A DNA stretch of 64,000 bases from positions 124,001-188,000 of the forward strand of contig NZ_BMJQ01000009.1 in the NCBI RefSeq assembly GCF_014643535.1. The letters are read 5' to 3'. The stretch's first letter is position 1. Each line of letters opens with the position of its first letter. A program made the position numbers and the translations under genes. Shown in pieces: positions 32,824 through 41,355 of the stretch. The notes under the pieces are model-generated. The model was given only the letters and a program-made list of their open reading frames with translations, made no database searches and had not been told where the DNA came from. The DNA is from Aliidongia dinghuensis (GTDB lineage: Bacteria > Pseudomonadota > Alphaproteobacteria > ATCC43930 > CGMCC-115725).

Positions 32824-33366
32824 ATGGCAGAGCCATTTCTCGGCGAGATGATCATGTTCGCCGGCAACTTCGCCCCGCGCGGCTATGCCCTGTGCAACGG
32901 GCAGATCCTGTCGATCAACCAGAATACCGCGCTATTCTCGCTGCTCGGCACGACCTACGGCGGCAACGGCGTCACGACCTTCGCGCTGCCGAACATGCAG
33001 AGCCGCATCACGGTCGGCGCCGGCCAAGGCCCCGGCCTCTCGCCGTATAATCTCGGCGGGATTGCTGGCGAGGAGGCCCATACCCTGCAACTCACGGAGA
33101 TGCCGACCCACACGCACAACGTGATGGCCGTCGCCAACGGCACCGCGAACGGCACCAACGTGCCCAGCACGGGCGTGCTACTCGGTACCGGCACGGCGGT
33201 GGAAACGAACAGCCCGGCCGAGCCGGTCTACAGCACCAACGCGCCCAGCGTCGCTATGGGACCGCTCGGCACCGGCGGCGGCGGCCAGCCGCACGAGAAC
33301 CGGATGCCTTTCCTGGCCGTCACCTGGTGCATCGCAATCACGGGCGTGTTCCCGACCCGCAACTGA
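32824..33366 (+). CDS. Tail-collar-domain protein, Mdp-like, copy 3
   Basis: A 180-residue relative: MIMFAGNFAPRGYALCNGQI, QNTALFSLLGTTYGGNGVTT, FALPNMQSRITVGAGQGPG, then a QLTEMPTHTHNV motif and the end PHENRMPFLAVTWCIAITGV before FPTRN. It lies 27 bases after copy 2 and faces the DUF6916 gene across a hairpin. The three copies likely arose by tandem duplication and diverged mainly in the middle. Confidence 0.9.
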   Translation: MAEPFLGEMIMFAGNFAPRGYALCNGQILSINQNTALFSLLGTTYGGNGVTTFALPNMQSRITVGAGQGPGLSPYNLGGIAGEEAHTLQLTEMPTHTHNVMAVANGTANGTNVPSTGVLLGTGTAVETNSPAEPVYSTNAPSVAMGPLGTGGGGQPHENRMPFLAVTWCIAITGVFPTRN

Positions 33367-33389
33367 GCCCGTTCGATTGAACGCTGGCC

Positions 33390-33425
33390 GGTCGCGCCGC
33401 CACCCTGATCAGTTGGGGCGCGACC
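33390..33425. terminator. Bidirectional hairpin between convergent collar and DUF6916 genes
   Basis: GGTCGCGCC at 33390-33398 pairs with GGCGCGACC at 33417-33425 around an 18-base loop. It sits 24 bases after the collar gene stop and just before the end of the convergent gene, a position expected for a shared terminator. No strong T-run is present. Confidence 0.5.
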
Positions 33426-33428
33426 AGT

Positions 33429-33734
33429 TCAGTTGAACACGGCCTGGTAATCCTGCGGCGCACCGGGCGGCGTCAGGATCGGCATGACGTGGAACTCGAA
33501 GCTCCGCCCGCCGTCGACCTCGAACCGATAGATGCCTTCCGGCAGGAGGCGGTCCTGCGAGCCCTGGAAGAAGAGGACGAAAGGTTGGCGCAGCGTCGCC
33601 CTTGGCGGCACCCGTCCGCGTTCGACGCTGACGAGCGTCAGCCGCTCCTCGCGCCCGACCGGGGCAAAGGCGCGGCCGACAAGCGGCGAAAAATCATCGG
33701 CAGTAATTTGTTGGTCCATTGGGGGCTGGTCCAT
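33429..33734 (-). CDS. DUF6916-type small protein
   Basis: A 101-residue protein: TADDFSPLVGRAFAPVGRE, LTLVSVERGRVPP, RQPFVLFFQGSQDRLLPEGI and the C-terminal HVMPILTPPGAPQDYQAVFN. The same arrangement (a region beginning with T-x-x-x-F-x-x, the R-x-P-F-x-L-x-F core, and an ending in Y-x-A-x-F-N) appears in the 142-residue protein at 35753-36181. The family has no known function and often accompanies tail-collar genes, as far as I recall. It starts 14 bases after the sulfotransferase stop, in the same direction. Confidence 0.75.
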   Translation of the reverse strand: MDQPPMDQQITADDFSPLVGRAFAPVGREERLTLVSVERGRVPPRATLRQPFVLFFQGSQDRLLPEGIYRFEVDGGRSFEFHVMPILTPPGAPQDYQAVFN

Positions 33735-33748
33735 TACTCGATCTCGTC

Positions 33749-34762
33749 CTAAGCAAGGGAAGCGAAAGCGGAAGGCGCGGGCACGCCGAACCGCAGCGCC
33801 TCGAGTTCGCGATAGACCGGCTCGAGCCAGCGCGCCGCGGCGAGCCGGGCGGGTTCCGGGGCGAGGCGCTGCTTTTCCTCGGCATCCGGCACGAAGGCGA
33901 AGGACGGCGACTTCGAGTCGACCTTCAGCACCTCTGCCATCGCGGCGCGCTCGCCGGGCGTCCAATCGACGGCGAAATGCGCCGGGACCTTCGTCCAGAG
34001 TGCCTCCGGTAGTTCGGCATAGTTGACGAGCAGCCCCTCGCCGCCCTGGCATTGCACGAGCGCCGCCCGGCACATCTGAGCCAGCACCTGCGCGCAATAG
34101 TCGGTCGGAGGCATGGCGACCGCCGCGGCGAAATCGATGCCGAACACCTGCGGCGGCATCATGCCCGGCACGGTCTGGACGCCCCGCCGCTTGAGCTGGG
34201 AGACCAGCACCTCGATCGGCTCGCGATAGAGGAACAGCCACGGCACCGTCGGAAAGGCCCGGCGGATCAGCGCCAGGTCGAGCACGTGCCAGCAGTCGAA
34301 CTTGATGAACAGCCGCTCCTCGTCGCCGACCCGCCGCTGGCCCAGGCCGCCGACGACCGCGCGCAGCAGCCGGATGCGCGTCTCGTCGTCGAGATCGGCC
34401 GGGTTGAGATCCGGTCGCAGCACCGTGTCGATCGGTATCGCCTCGGAGATCGCGACATGGCGCGGCGACGCCGCCAGCATCTGGGACATGAGCGTCGAGC
34501 CGCAACGCGACATGTGGAAGACGAAGCCGGTCGGCGGCACGGGCGGATCGCGCACGAGCCAAGCCTCAGCCACGGCGAGCGGTGTCCGCGGCTGGAACAG
34601 CAGGTTGGCCGGTTTGCGGAGCTGCGCGCCGATCGTCTCCTCGAAGAACGGCTCGCCGAACCGCGCTGTGCCCAGATGACACCAGTCGATCCAGGGCTCG
34701 CCCGCCTGCCAGCGCGTGCGAAGCGGTACGCAGCCGTCAAGCGGCACCAGGTCGACGCTCAT
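33749..34762 (-). CDS. Sulfotransferase-family protein
   Basis: A 337-residue protein with the PAPS 5'-phosphosulfate-binding P-loop in FVFHMSRCGSTLMSQMLAAS. A later 3'-phosphate-binding candidate is VPWLFLYREPIEVLVSQLKR, typical of bacterial sulfotransferases. No signal peptide or membrane segment is seen, so it acts in the cytoplasm. The acceptor is unknown. Its start overlaps the stop of the beta-hydroxylase-like gene (ATGA), and it is followed closely by the DUF6916 gene. This arrangement suggests modification of neighbouring proteins, which is a hypothesis. Confidence 0.85.
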   Translation of the reverse strand: MSVDLVPLDGCVPLRTRWQAGEPWIDWCHLGTARFGEPFFEETIGAQLRKPANLLFQPRTPLAVAEAWLVRDPPVPPTGFVFHMSRCGSTLMSQMLAASPRHVAISEAIPIDTVLRPDLNPADLDDETRIRLLRAVVGGLGQRRVGDEERLFIKFDCWHVLDLALIRRAFPTVPWLFLYREPIEVLVSQLKRRGVQTVPGMMPPQVFGIDFAAAVAMPPTDYCAQVLAQMCRAALVQCQGGEGLLVNYAELPEALWTKVPAHFAVDWTPGERAAMAEVLKVDSKSPSFAFVPDAEEKQRLAPEPARLAAARWLEPVYRELEALRFGVPAPSAFASLA

Positions 34763-35583
34763 GACACGAGCGTGCGTTCGAGCCAGGCGCGCCGCGCCGC
34801 CTGCAGGGCCGAGGCGACATCGTCGCGCGTAAAGCGGAAGCCCAATTGCCGTCCGGTTTCGACCACGAGTTCGGAAAAGCGGGTCGGTTCCTCCTCCCGA
34901 CGCAACGGCGCGAGGAGTGCTGCGTCCCGCAGCACCAGGTCCCGAAACGCCTCGAACTGCCGCTGCGACGACTGGGCCGCCGCCGCGACCATGGCCGGTG
35001 ACAGCCGCTGCGCCGCCCCTTCCGCCTCGCTCGGGAAATGCGAGACGAGCCAGTCATCGACCTCGCAATCGAGCACCAGGTGGATCCGGTCGATCGTGCC
35101 GTTGTTCTGTACCCGGTGCGGCCGGCTGAGATCGAGATACCAGCATTCGCCGGCGCCCATCGCGACCCGTTCGCCGTCCAGGTAGAACTCGACGTCGGGG
35201 CCAGTCACGAGCGGGACATGGAGCCGGACCAGGCCCTGGTCGAATCCCAGGCCATAGTCCCGGTGCTCGCGGATGCGCGAACCGGCCGCGAGCCGCAGCA
35301 GCCGCACCGCATGGAGCGGACAGTGGAACCGCGCGAGCGCTTGGCCGAATTCGGGCAAAGCCGCGAGCAGGGGCGTGTCGGCATAGGCCGCTTCCGGCCG
35401 GGGCTCGGGATAGAGCGCCACAGCACTGCCCGCAACGGCGCGGAGTGCCAGGCCGGTCCAGCCGCCGTCGTGATAGTCGGCGTTGAAATGTGCGTGCCAA
35501 TCGTCCCGTGAGATGCGCGCCAGGTCGGCGAGCAGCCGCGGCGCATCGAAGGTCAAGGGTAGCCGACAGAAACCAGCCTGCAC
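34759..35583 (-). CDS. Aspartyl/asparaginyl beta-hydroxylase-like 2-oxoglutarate oxygenase
   Basis: A 274-residue enzyme. Iron ligands fit SRIREHRDYGLGFDQGLVRL (His-x-Asp) and SRPHRVQNNGTIDRIHLVLD (distal His, then Arg for 2-oxoglutarate). The middle has HVPLVTGPDVEFYLDGERV and WYLDLS, usual for the Asp/Asn beta-hydroxylase superfamily. The C-terminal 90 residues are helical and unassigned. The start is GTG 35583 with AAGGAAG upstream. It is first in an operon with the sulfotransferase and DUF6916 genes. A protein target, perhaps the collar or DUF6916 proteins, is inferred only from the neighbourhood. Confidence 0.83.
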   Translation of the reverse strand: MQAGFCRLPLTFDAPRLLADLARISRDDWHAHFNADYHDGGWTGLALRAVAGSAVALYPEPRPEAAYADTPLLAALPEFGQALARFHCPLHAVRLLRLAAGSRIREHRDYGLGFDQGLVRLHVPLVTGPDVEFYLDGERVAMGAGECWYLDLSRPHRVQNNGTIDRIHLVLDCEVDDWLVSHFPSEAEGAAQRLSPAMVAAAAQSSQRQFEAFRDLVLRDAALLAPLRREEEPTRFSELVVETGRQLGFRFTRDDVASALQAARRAWLERTLVS

Positions 35584-35752
35584 GTGCCTGTCTTCCTTGC
35601 ACCGCCGGGACAGCCCGTCTGGCGCTGAAAATTGCGTCCCGGGTTGAACATAGCCGGTTTCCAGCTACCGCAATAGCGTCTAGAATAACCTTAGGTTCAG
35701 TCGATTTCAGTTTCCCAATCGCATCGAAGCTCTTTTTTTTCGGGGGGAATTT

Positions 35753-36181
35753 ATGCTGCCCATTTCTACAATTGATCTCGCCCCAAAATCGCCCACCCGG
35801 CGTCAACTGCTGGTCGGTGCCGGCAGTGCCGCGGCTTGCCTCGCCGGCCTCGGCTCGCGCGCGATTGCGGCCGCCCTGGTCGATCACCGGACCCCGCAGC
35901 TGACGGCGGCGAGCTTCACGCCGTTCGTCGACAAGTATCTCAAGGTCTACGCCGACGGCGGCCCCATGCCGACGCTGAAGCTCGTCAAAGTCCTGCTGCA
36001 GAGCCGTGGCAATCGCCCGACGAACCTGCGCGACCCGTTCTCGCTGATCCTGACCAGCATGGACGGTCTGGTGCTGACGTCCGAGGCGCACCAGGTGCAA
36101 CTGCCCGACCTGCGCTGGGTCGAGATGTTCCTGAGCCCGATTACCGCCGACGGCACGAAGTACGAGGCCGCGTTCAACTGA
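35753..36181 (+). CDS. DUF6916-type protein with Tat signal
   Basis: A 142-residue protein. Residues 14-40 hold a twin-arginine signal, TRRQLLVGAGSAAACLAGL, with cleavage near AIAA. The mature part repeats the DUF6916 plan seen at 33429-33734: LTAASFTPFVDKYLKV, LRDPFSLILTSMDGLV and the end TADGTKYEAAFN. It is divergent from the hydroxylase operon with 169 bases between. A good terminator follows. Export by Tat suggests that it folds, or binds a cofactor, before export. Confidence 0.78.
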   Translation: MLPISTIDLAPKSPTRRQLLVGAGSAAACLAGLGSRAIAAALVDHRTPQLTAASFTPFVDKYLKVYADGGPMPTLKLVKVLLQSRGNRPTNLRDPFSLILTSMDGLVLTSEAHQVQLPDLRWVEMFLSPITADGTKYEAAFN

Positions 36182-36212
36182 CCGCGCCGGACGGCAGCGG
36201 TGAATCACACCC

Positions 36213-36239
36213 AGGGCCGCCCGCACAGGCGGCCCTTTC
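36213..36239 (+). terminator. Rho-independent-type terminator after the Tat DUF6916 gene
   Basis: AGGGCCGCC-cgcaca-GGCGGCCCT is a perfect 9-base-pair stem followed by TTC, 31 bases after the stop codon. Confidence 0.7.
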
Positions 36240-36327
36240 ACTGCGCATCCGTCGCCTCTCGGTAGAATTGCCCGTCCGCATCGGCTAAGCACGTCGCTTC
36301 GATCTCTTGTCCCGGAGCGACAGTTTC

Positions 36328-37161
36328 ATGACGGACGAACGCGGCGCGGTCATTTCCGAGCTCCTGCGCAGCCATCGCTCGATTCGGCGCTTCAAGACCG
36401 ATCCGATCGAGCCCGAACTGATCGAGCGCATCTGCGCCGACGCCATCCAGGGCTCGTCCTCGTCGGGCAACCTCAACACCTTCGCCCTCGTGCTGACGGA
36501 GGATCCGGCGCGCAAGGCGAAGCTATGCGCGCTGCATTACGAGCAGCCGATGATCCGGCAGGCGCCGCTGCTCATCACGTTCTGCGCCGATGTCCACCGC
36601 ACCCGTCGCTGGCTGACCCTGCGTGAGGCGCGGGACAATTTCAACAACCTGCAGGGCTTCCTCGTCGCGGCGTTCGACGCGATCATCCTGGCGCAGAGCG
36701 TGGCGCTCGCCTGCGAGGCGCACGGGCTCGGCATCTGCTATCTCGGCACGACCATCGACGCCGCGACCGAGATCGCGCGCACTCTGGAACTACCGGAAAC
36801 CTGCGTGCCGGTGACGAGCCTGGTCGTGGGCTATCCGGACGAGGCGCCGGCCCGGCGCGACCGGCTGCCGCTCGCAGCCTATCTCCACCGCGAGCGCTAC
36901 CAGCCGCCGGCCGACGCCGATTTTTTGGACCTTTATGCCGAGCGCGAGAGCAAGGGCTGGCAGCGCTATCAGGCGCTCGGCCCCGACATGGCGGCGAAGA
37001 TGGCCGAGCACGGCATCACGTCGCTGGCGCAGTTCTACACGAGCGACCTCAAGTATGCGCCGGCACGCTGCGAGGCGACCTCGGAACAGTTCAGCCAGCT
37101 GCTGGTCGAGCAGGGCTATACCGATCGCCTGCGCGGCACGGCACGCCGCAAGCAGGGCTAA
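36328..37161 (+). CDS. Nitroreductase-family NAD(P)H:FMN oxidoreductase, NfsA-like
   Basis: A 277-residue FMN enzyme. It begins with SELLRSHRSIRRFKTDPIEP, the FMN-binding Arg motif, then ADAIQGSSSSGNLNTFALVL and VALACEAHGLGICYLGTTID, and a C-terminal extension of about 60 residues. NfsA-like proteins reduce nitro compounds, quinones or flavins using NADPH. The physiological substrate is unknown. ATG 36328 was chosen since CGGAG lies upstream. A frame from TTG 36307 is less likely. Confidence 0.87.
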   Translation: MTDERGAVISELLRSHRSIRRFKTDPIEPELIERICADAIQGSSSSGNLNTFALVLTEDPARKAKLCALHYEQPMIRQAPLLITFCADVHRTRRWLTLREARDNFNNLQGFLVAAFDAIILAQSVALACEAHGLGICYLGTTIDAATEIARTLELPETCVPVTSLVVGYPDEAPARRDRLPLAAYLHRERYQPPADADFLDLYAERESKGWQRYQALGPDMAAKMAEHGITSLAQFYTSDLKYAPARCEATSEQFSQLLVEQGYTDRLRGTARRKQG

Positions 37162-37201
37162 CCCCTCCCCCTGCCGAAGCCAGGAATGCTCCCCCAACGA
37201 T

Positions 37202-37215
37202 TTGACCTGGATCAA
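37202..37215. promoter_or_regulatory. FNR/CRP-type box upstream of the cytochrome-barrel gene
   Basis: TTGACCTGGATCAA is a near-perfect match to the FNR/FixK/Dnr half-site pair TTGAY-N4-RTCAA. It lies about 195 bases before the start at 37411, so transcription would begin near 37250 with a leader of about 160 bases. It suggests low-oxygen or NO control of the two cytochrome genes. Confidence 0.7.
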
Positions 37216-37410
37216 ATCCTGCGCATCCGCTCGCGCCTATGATGAAACGCAATCGATAGGCAGAGGCGGACCGAACCGCTCGACTAGCGGGGCCATGCAG
37301 CCGCCGGCTCATACGACCTGGCTGCCCTCGAACGTCGCCTCGACCTTGGGCACGCGAAGGACACGGCCGAGGGTCGGACGTCCGTCTCGCGATCGGCGCG
37401 GGAGATGGCG

Positions 37411-38763
37411 ATGGACATTGGGAGTGGAAGCGGCCGGCGTGCGATCTCGGCCATCAGCATCGCCCTCGCCGTCGCGGCCGCCGCCGGCATCGCGTTCTTC
37501 GCGGCGCCGCGGCATGCCCAAGCCCTGCCGAGCTACGCCCGACAGACCGGCCAGCAATGCGCCGCCTGTCACAACGGCTTTCCGGAGCTCACACCCTATG
37601 GCCGGCTGTTCAAGCTGAACGGTTATGTCTTCGGCGGCGGCTCATCGGACCTGCCGCCGATCGCGGTCATGAATTTCGACAGTTTCACACACACGCAGAC
37701 CGGCCAGCCCGGCGGTGCCGCACCGCATTTCGGCCAGAACAATAACTTCGCGACCGACCAGACCAGCCTGTTCTACGGCGGCGCCATCGCCTCGAACCTG
37801 GGCGCCTTCGCCCAGGTCACCTACGACGGCATCGGCCGCGCCTTCAGCTGGGACAATACCGACATCCGCTATGCCCGCACCGCCAATATCGCCGGGGCGG
37901 AAACCGTGCTGGGGCTCAGCCTCAACAACAATCCGACCGTGCAGGACGTGTGGAACACAACGCCGGCCTGGAGCTTCCCGTTCGTCTCGTCGAAGCTGGC
38001 GCCGACGCCGCTGGCGGCCACCATGATCGAGGGCGGCTTCGCCCAGCAGGTGGCCGGGCTCACGACCTATGCCTACTGGGACCGGCTCGTCTATCTGGAA
38101 GCCGGCGTCTATCGCACGCTGTCGCCCGGGGTGCAGCGGGCGTTCGGTGCCTTCTCCTCGGCCAACAACGGCATCAACGGCGTGGCACCCTACTGGCGCG
38201 CGGCGGTCCAGCGGGACTGGTACCGCAACTCGCTCGAGGCGGGCCTGTTCGGCATGGCGGCGAGCGTCAAGCCACAGCGCCTGGGCGGCTTCGGCGCCGA
38301 CCATCTGACCGATGTCGGCATCGACGCGCAGTACCAGTTCCTGACGGATCGCAACAGCTTCTCGCTCCAGGCGAGCGCCATCTTCGAGAACCAGAATCTG
38401 TCGGCGAGCGGCAACCCGACGCTGGGGCTCGCGTCGAACACGCACAACACCCTGCGCAGCCTGCACGCCAAGGCCAGCTACTACTACGACCAGACCTATG
38501 GCGTGACACTGGGCGCTTTCCGCCTCGACGGCTCGGCCGACCCGACGCTCTACCCGGACTCGCCGAGCGGCAAGCCCAACTCGACCGGCATCATCGGCGA
38601 GCTCGACTATATTCCGTTCAACCACGGCGGCCCGAGCTTCTGGCCCTGGCTCAACCTGAAGCTGGGCGTCCAGTACATTTATTACCCGCAGTTCGACGGC
38701 CAGGTCGGCAGTGCCGCGACCAAGAACAACACGCTTTACGCCTTCGTCTGGTTCGCCTTCTAA
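37411..38763 (+). CDS. Cytochrome c / outer-membrane beta-barrel fusion protein
   Basis: A 450-residue exported protein. The N-terminal signal reads IALAVAAAAGIAFFAAPRHA and ends AQA. One haem-c motif, CAACHNGFPELTPYG, follows directly. The remaining 380 residues are rich in alternating aromatic/polar strands and end AFVWFAF, the C-terminal Phe expected of an outer-membrane beta barrel. A haem on a barrel suggests electron transfer at the outer membrane or a regulated porin, comparable in idea to porin-cytochrome modules but on one chain. No function is established. The start 37411 was chosen because GGAG is 6 bases upstream. Confidence 0.75.
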   Translation: MDIGSGSGRRAISAISIALAVAAAAGIAFFAAPRHAQALPSYARQTGQQCAACHNGFPELTPYGRLFKLNGYVFGGGSSDLPPIAVMNFDSFTHTQTGQPGGAAPHFGQNNNFATDQTSLFYGGAIASNLGAFAQVTYDGIGRAFSWDNTDIRYARTANIAGAETVLGLSLNNNPTVQDVWNTTPAWSFPFVSSKLAPTPLAATMIEGGFAQQVAGLTTYAYWDRLVYLEAGVYRTLSPGVQRAFGAFSSANNGINGVAPYWRAAVQRDWYRNSLEAGLFGMAASVKPQRLGGFGADHLTDVGIDAQYQFLTDRNSFSLQASAIFENQNLSASGNPTLGLASNTHNTLRSLHAKASYYYDQTYGVTLGAFRLDGSADPTLYPDSPSGKPNSTGIIGELDYIPFNHGGPSFWPWLNLKLGVQYIYYPQFDGQVGSAATKNNTLYAFVWFAF

Positions 38764-38783
38764 CGGCTGGAGCGCGCACGCCC

Positions 38784-39431
38784 ATGACCCCCGTCCGATC
38801 CGCCGCCCCCATCCGGCAGACCTTTGCAGTCGCCGTCATCGCCGCCACGCTCACCGCCTGCAGCAGCAAGCCGCCGGCGACATCGACCGGCGAGGCGCCC
38901 CCGGAGCAAGTCCAGGGCATCGTCCATGTCTGCTCCTCGTGTCATGGCATGGGCGGGCATAGCATCTCGCCGACCTTCCCGCGCCTCGCCGGCCAGCAGG
39001 CCGGCTACCTCGAGGCCCAGCTGAAGGCGTTCCATGACCACACCCGCGCCGACCCGCACGCGCTCACCTACATGTGGGGCATGGCCGCCCAGCTGACGGA
39101 CCCGCTGATCAAGGGCATCGCCACATACTATTCCATGCAGGCGCCGGTGCCGGGGACGCCGCAAGATCCGGGCGAGATGGCGGCGGGCCAGCGGATCTTC
39201 GTCGAAGGCCTGCCCGACCGGGACGTCCCGGCCTGCCAGGGCTGCCACGGCGAAAAGGCCGAGGGCATGGATGCCATCCCGCGACTCGCCGGCCAGCATC
39301 GGGAATATCTCCAGGAACAGCTGCGGAATTTCGCATCGAACGCCCGCGCGAACGAGGTGATGCACGCGAATTCGGCACCGCTCAATCCAGCGGAAATCAG
39401 CGCAATCACCGCCTATCTCGCGGCCCAGTAG
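38784..39431 (+). CDS. Diheme c-type cytochrome, lipoprotein
   Basis: A 215-residue protein with a lipoprotein signal, FAVAVIAATLTACSSKPP (lipobox LTAC, Cys at 31). It contains two haem-c sites, VHVCSSCHGMGGHS and PACQGCHGEKAEGM, each followed by FPRLAGQQAGYLEAQLKAF or PRLAGQHREYLQEQLRNF. This internal duplication is typical of cytochrome c4. It begins 20 bases after the cytochrome-barrel gene, so the two likely form one electron path between the inner-membrane face, periplasm and outer membrane. Confidence 0.85.
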   Translation: MTPVRSAAPIRQTFAVAVIAATLTACSSKPPATSTGEAPPEQVQGIVHVCSSCHGMGGHSISPTFPRLAGQQAGYLEAQLKAFHDHTRADPHALTYMWGMAAQLTDPLIKGIATYYSMQAPVPGTPQDPGEMAAGQRIFVEGLPDRDVPACQGCHGEKAEGMDAIPRLAGQHREYLQEQLRNFASNARANEVMHANSAPLNPAEISAITAYLAAQ

Positions 39432-39561
39432 CGCCAGTCCATGCTGGAAACCCCACCACCAGGACGGGTGATCTGCGCGTTTCGCGCTTGATCTTCGAAA
39501 ATACTTCCGATATCGGATTGATTGCGCGTCCGGGACAGTTTCGGGCGCCAAGGAGTGTCCG

Positions 39562-41355
39562 ATGTCTGCCCTGTCCCCGACCGTCCGTTCCGCGCTCAGG
39601 CCTGAGCCCGAACCGGAGAACGTCCGGCGTTTCGTGCTGCGCCATCTCGCGGCCGATCTGCCGCGCGTCCTGTGGTTCGTGTTCGGCCAGGTGATGTTCG
39701 TCGGCCTGACCGTCGCGTCGACCAGGCTCATCGGCGACGCGGTCGACCTTGCCGGCCACGACACCGCGTTGGCGACGTTCGTCGCCCGATTCGGCGCGAT
39801 CCTCGGCGTGTTCGCGCTGGCCGTGCTGTTCCGCTGGCTCGCCGACCGGGCGATCAATGGTCATACCGCCGACGCCATGGCTGCGATCTACCAGGCGGGC
39901 TTCGAGAAGTGCCAGGGCTTCGATACGAGCTGGCATGCCGACGCCTTCGCCGGCTCGACCGCGCGCAAGGTGACGCGCGGCGCCCAGGGCTACGACATCT
40001 TCGTCAGCGTCTGCTATTTCCTGTTCCTGCCGTCGGTGCTTCTGGTGCTGATCACCGCTGCCACGATCGTGGGCGACAGCGCGCTCGCCTCCACGGCGAT
40101 GCTCCTGGGCGCCGTCGTCTATTTCACCGCCATCGGCTGGTTCAACCTCACGCGGGTGATGCCATTGATGAAGGAGGCGTTCGCCCAGGACAGCAAGATC
40201 ACCGGCGAACTGGTCGACGTGCTCGGCAACAACGCCGCGGTCAAGTCCTGGGCGATGGAGCCGAACGAGCAAGGCCGCTTCCACAAGGTCGTCGGGACCT
40301 GGCACGCGAAGATCCTGCGCGGCTGGAACGGTGCGGTGAATAGCGGTGCCTTGTCCTCGTCCATCTCGTCGGTCGTGCTGATCCTGCCGATCGCGATCGT
40401 CGTGATCGAGGCGCGCAGCGGTCTGGTCGAGGCGGGCACCGTCGCCATGGTGATCGGCGCCGGCTTCGTGCTGCGCGGCTGGCTCGGCAACATGGGCCAG
40501 GGCATGCGCGAGGCCCAGAACGCAGTCTCGGAGATGACGGAGCTCCTGACGCTGCTCACCCGCCCGAACGAGGCGGAGGAGGACGCGGGCCTGGCCGAGT
40601 TCAAGCCCGGCCCGGGCGCCATCCGGTTCGATCGCCTGTGCTTTCGCTATGCCGAGGCGAACGGCGCCGTGTTCGAGGACCTGAGCGTCGAGATCGAGGC
40701 GGGCCAGACCGTGGCGCTGGTCGGCCCATCCGGCAGCGGCAAGAGCACGTTCGTGAAGCTGCTGCTCGGGCTCTATCGGCCGGACGGCGGCCGCATCCTG
40801 ATCGACGATCAGGACGTCGGCCTCTGCACCCGGGCGAGCGTCCGGCGCGAGATCGCACTCGTGCCGCAGGATCCGGTGCTGTTCCACCGCACGATCGCGG
40901 ACAACATCGCCTACGGCGCGCCGGCTGCCACGCGCGAGGCGATCCGCGACGCGGCACGGCGCGCGCGGCTCGACGACATGATCCTGGGCCTGCCCGACGG
41001 CTATGAGACGCTGGTCGGCGAGCGCGGCGTCAAGCTGTCGGGCGGCGAGCGGCAGCGCGTCGCGATCGCCCGGGCCCTGGTGGCGCCCCGGCCGGTCCTG
41101 GTGTTCGACGAGGCGACCTCGAGCCTCGACACGGCGAACGAGCAGGCGATCCAGCAGGCCCTCGGCCAGGCGATGCGCGACCGCACCACGATCATCGTGG
41201 CGCACCGGCTCTCGACCGTCCGCCACGCCGACCGGATCCTGGTGTTCGACCGCGGCCGGATCGTCGAAGACGGCTCGCACGAGCAACTGGCGAAGCGTCC
41301 GGGCGGCCTCTATGCCCGGCTGCTCGACGCCGACCGGGAGCAGCGCGCGGCATGA
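39562..41355 (+). CDS. ABC exporter, fused permease-ATPase
   Basis: A 597-residue half-transporter. Six membrane helices (about 35-330) include VLWFVFGQVMFVGLTVAS and VFALAVLFRWLADR. The C-terminal ATPase has Walker A LVGPSGSGKSTF, signature LSGGERQRVAIARAL, Walker B VLVFDEATSSLD and the H-loop AHRLSTV. It works as a homodimer unless a partner is encoded elsewhere. Substrate may be lipid, peptide or drug and cannot be told. AAGGAG precedes the start. The stop overlaps the next gene's start (ATGA), so the GNAT gene is coupled. Confidence 0.92.
   Translation: MSALSPTVRSALRPEPEPENVRRFVLRHLAADLPRVLWFVFGQVMFVGLTVASTRLIGDAVDLAGHDTALATFVARFGAILGVFALAVLFRWLADRAINGHTADAMAAIYQAGFEKCQGFDTSWHADAFAGSTARKVTRGAQGYDIFVSVCYFLFLPSVLLVLITAATIVGDSALASTAMLLGAVVYFTAIGWFNLTRVMPLMKEAFAQDSKITGELVDVLGNNAAVKSWAMEPNEQGRFHKVVGTWHAKILRGWNGAVNSGALSSSISSVVLILPIAIVVIEARSGLVEAGTVAMVIGAGFVLRGWLGNMGQGMREAQNAVSEMTELLTLLTRPNEAEEDAGLAEFKPGPGAIRFDRLCFRYAEANGAVFEDLSVEIEAGQTVALVGPSGSGKSTFVKLLLGLYRPDGGRILIDDQDVGLCTRASVRREIALVPQDPVLFHRTIADNIAYGAPAATREAIRDAARRARLDDMILGLPDGYETLVGERGVKLSGGERQRVAIARALVAPRPVLVFDEATSSLDTANEQAIQQALGQAMRDRTTIIVAHRLSTVRHADRILVFDRGRIVEDGSHEQLAKRPGGLYARLLDADREQRAA

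Noticed and set aside
31626..33366. Prophage remnant suggested by tail-collar domains
   Set aside because: No integrase, capsid, terminase, tail-tube or lysis gene in the neighbourhood, and each collar gene has its own bacterial-type ribosome-binding site. Mdp-like collar proteins occur outside phages.
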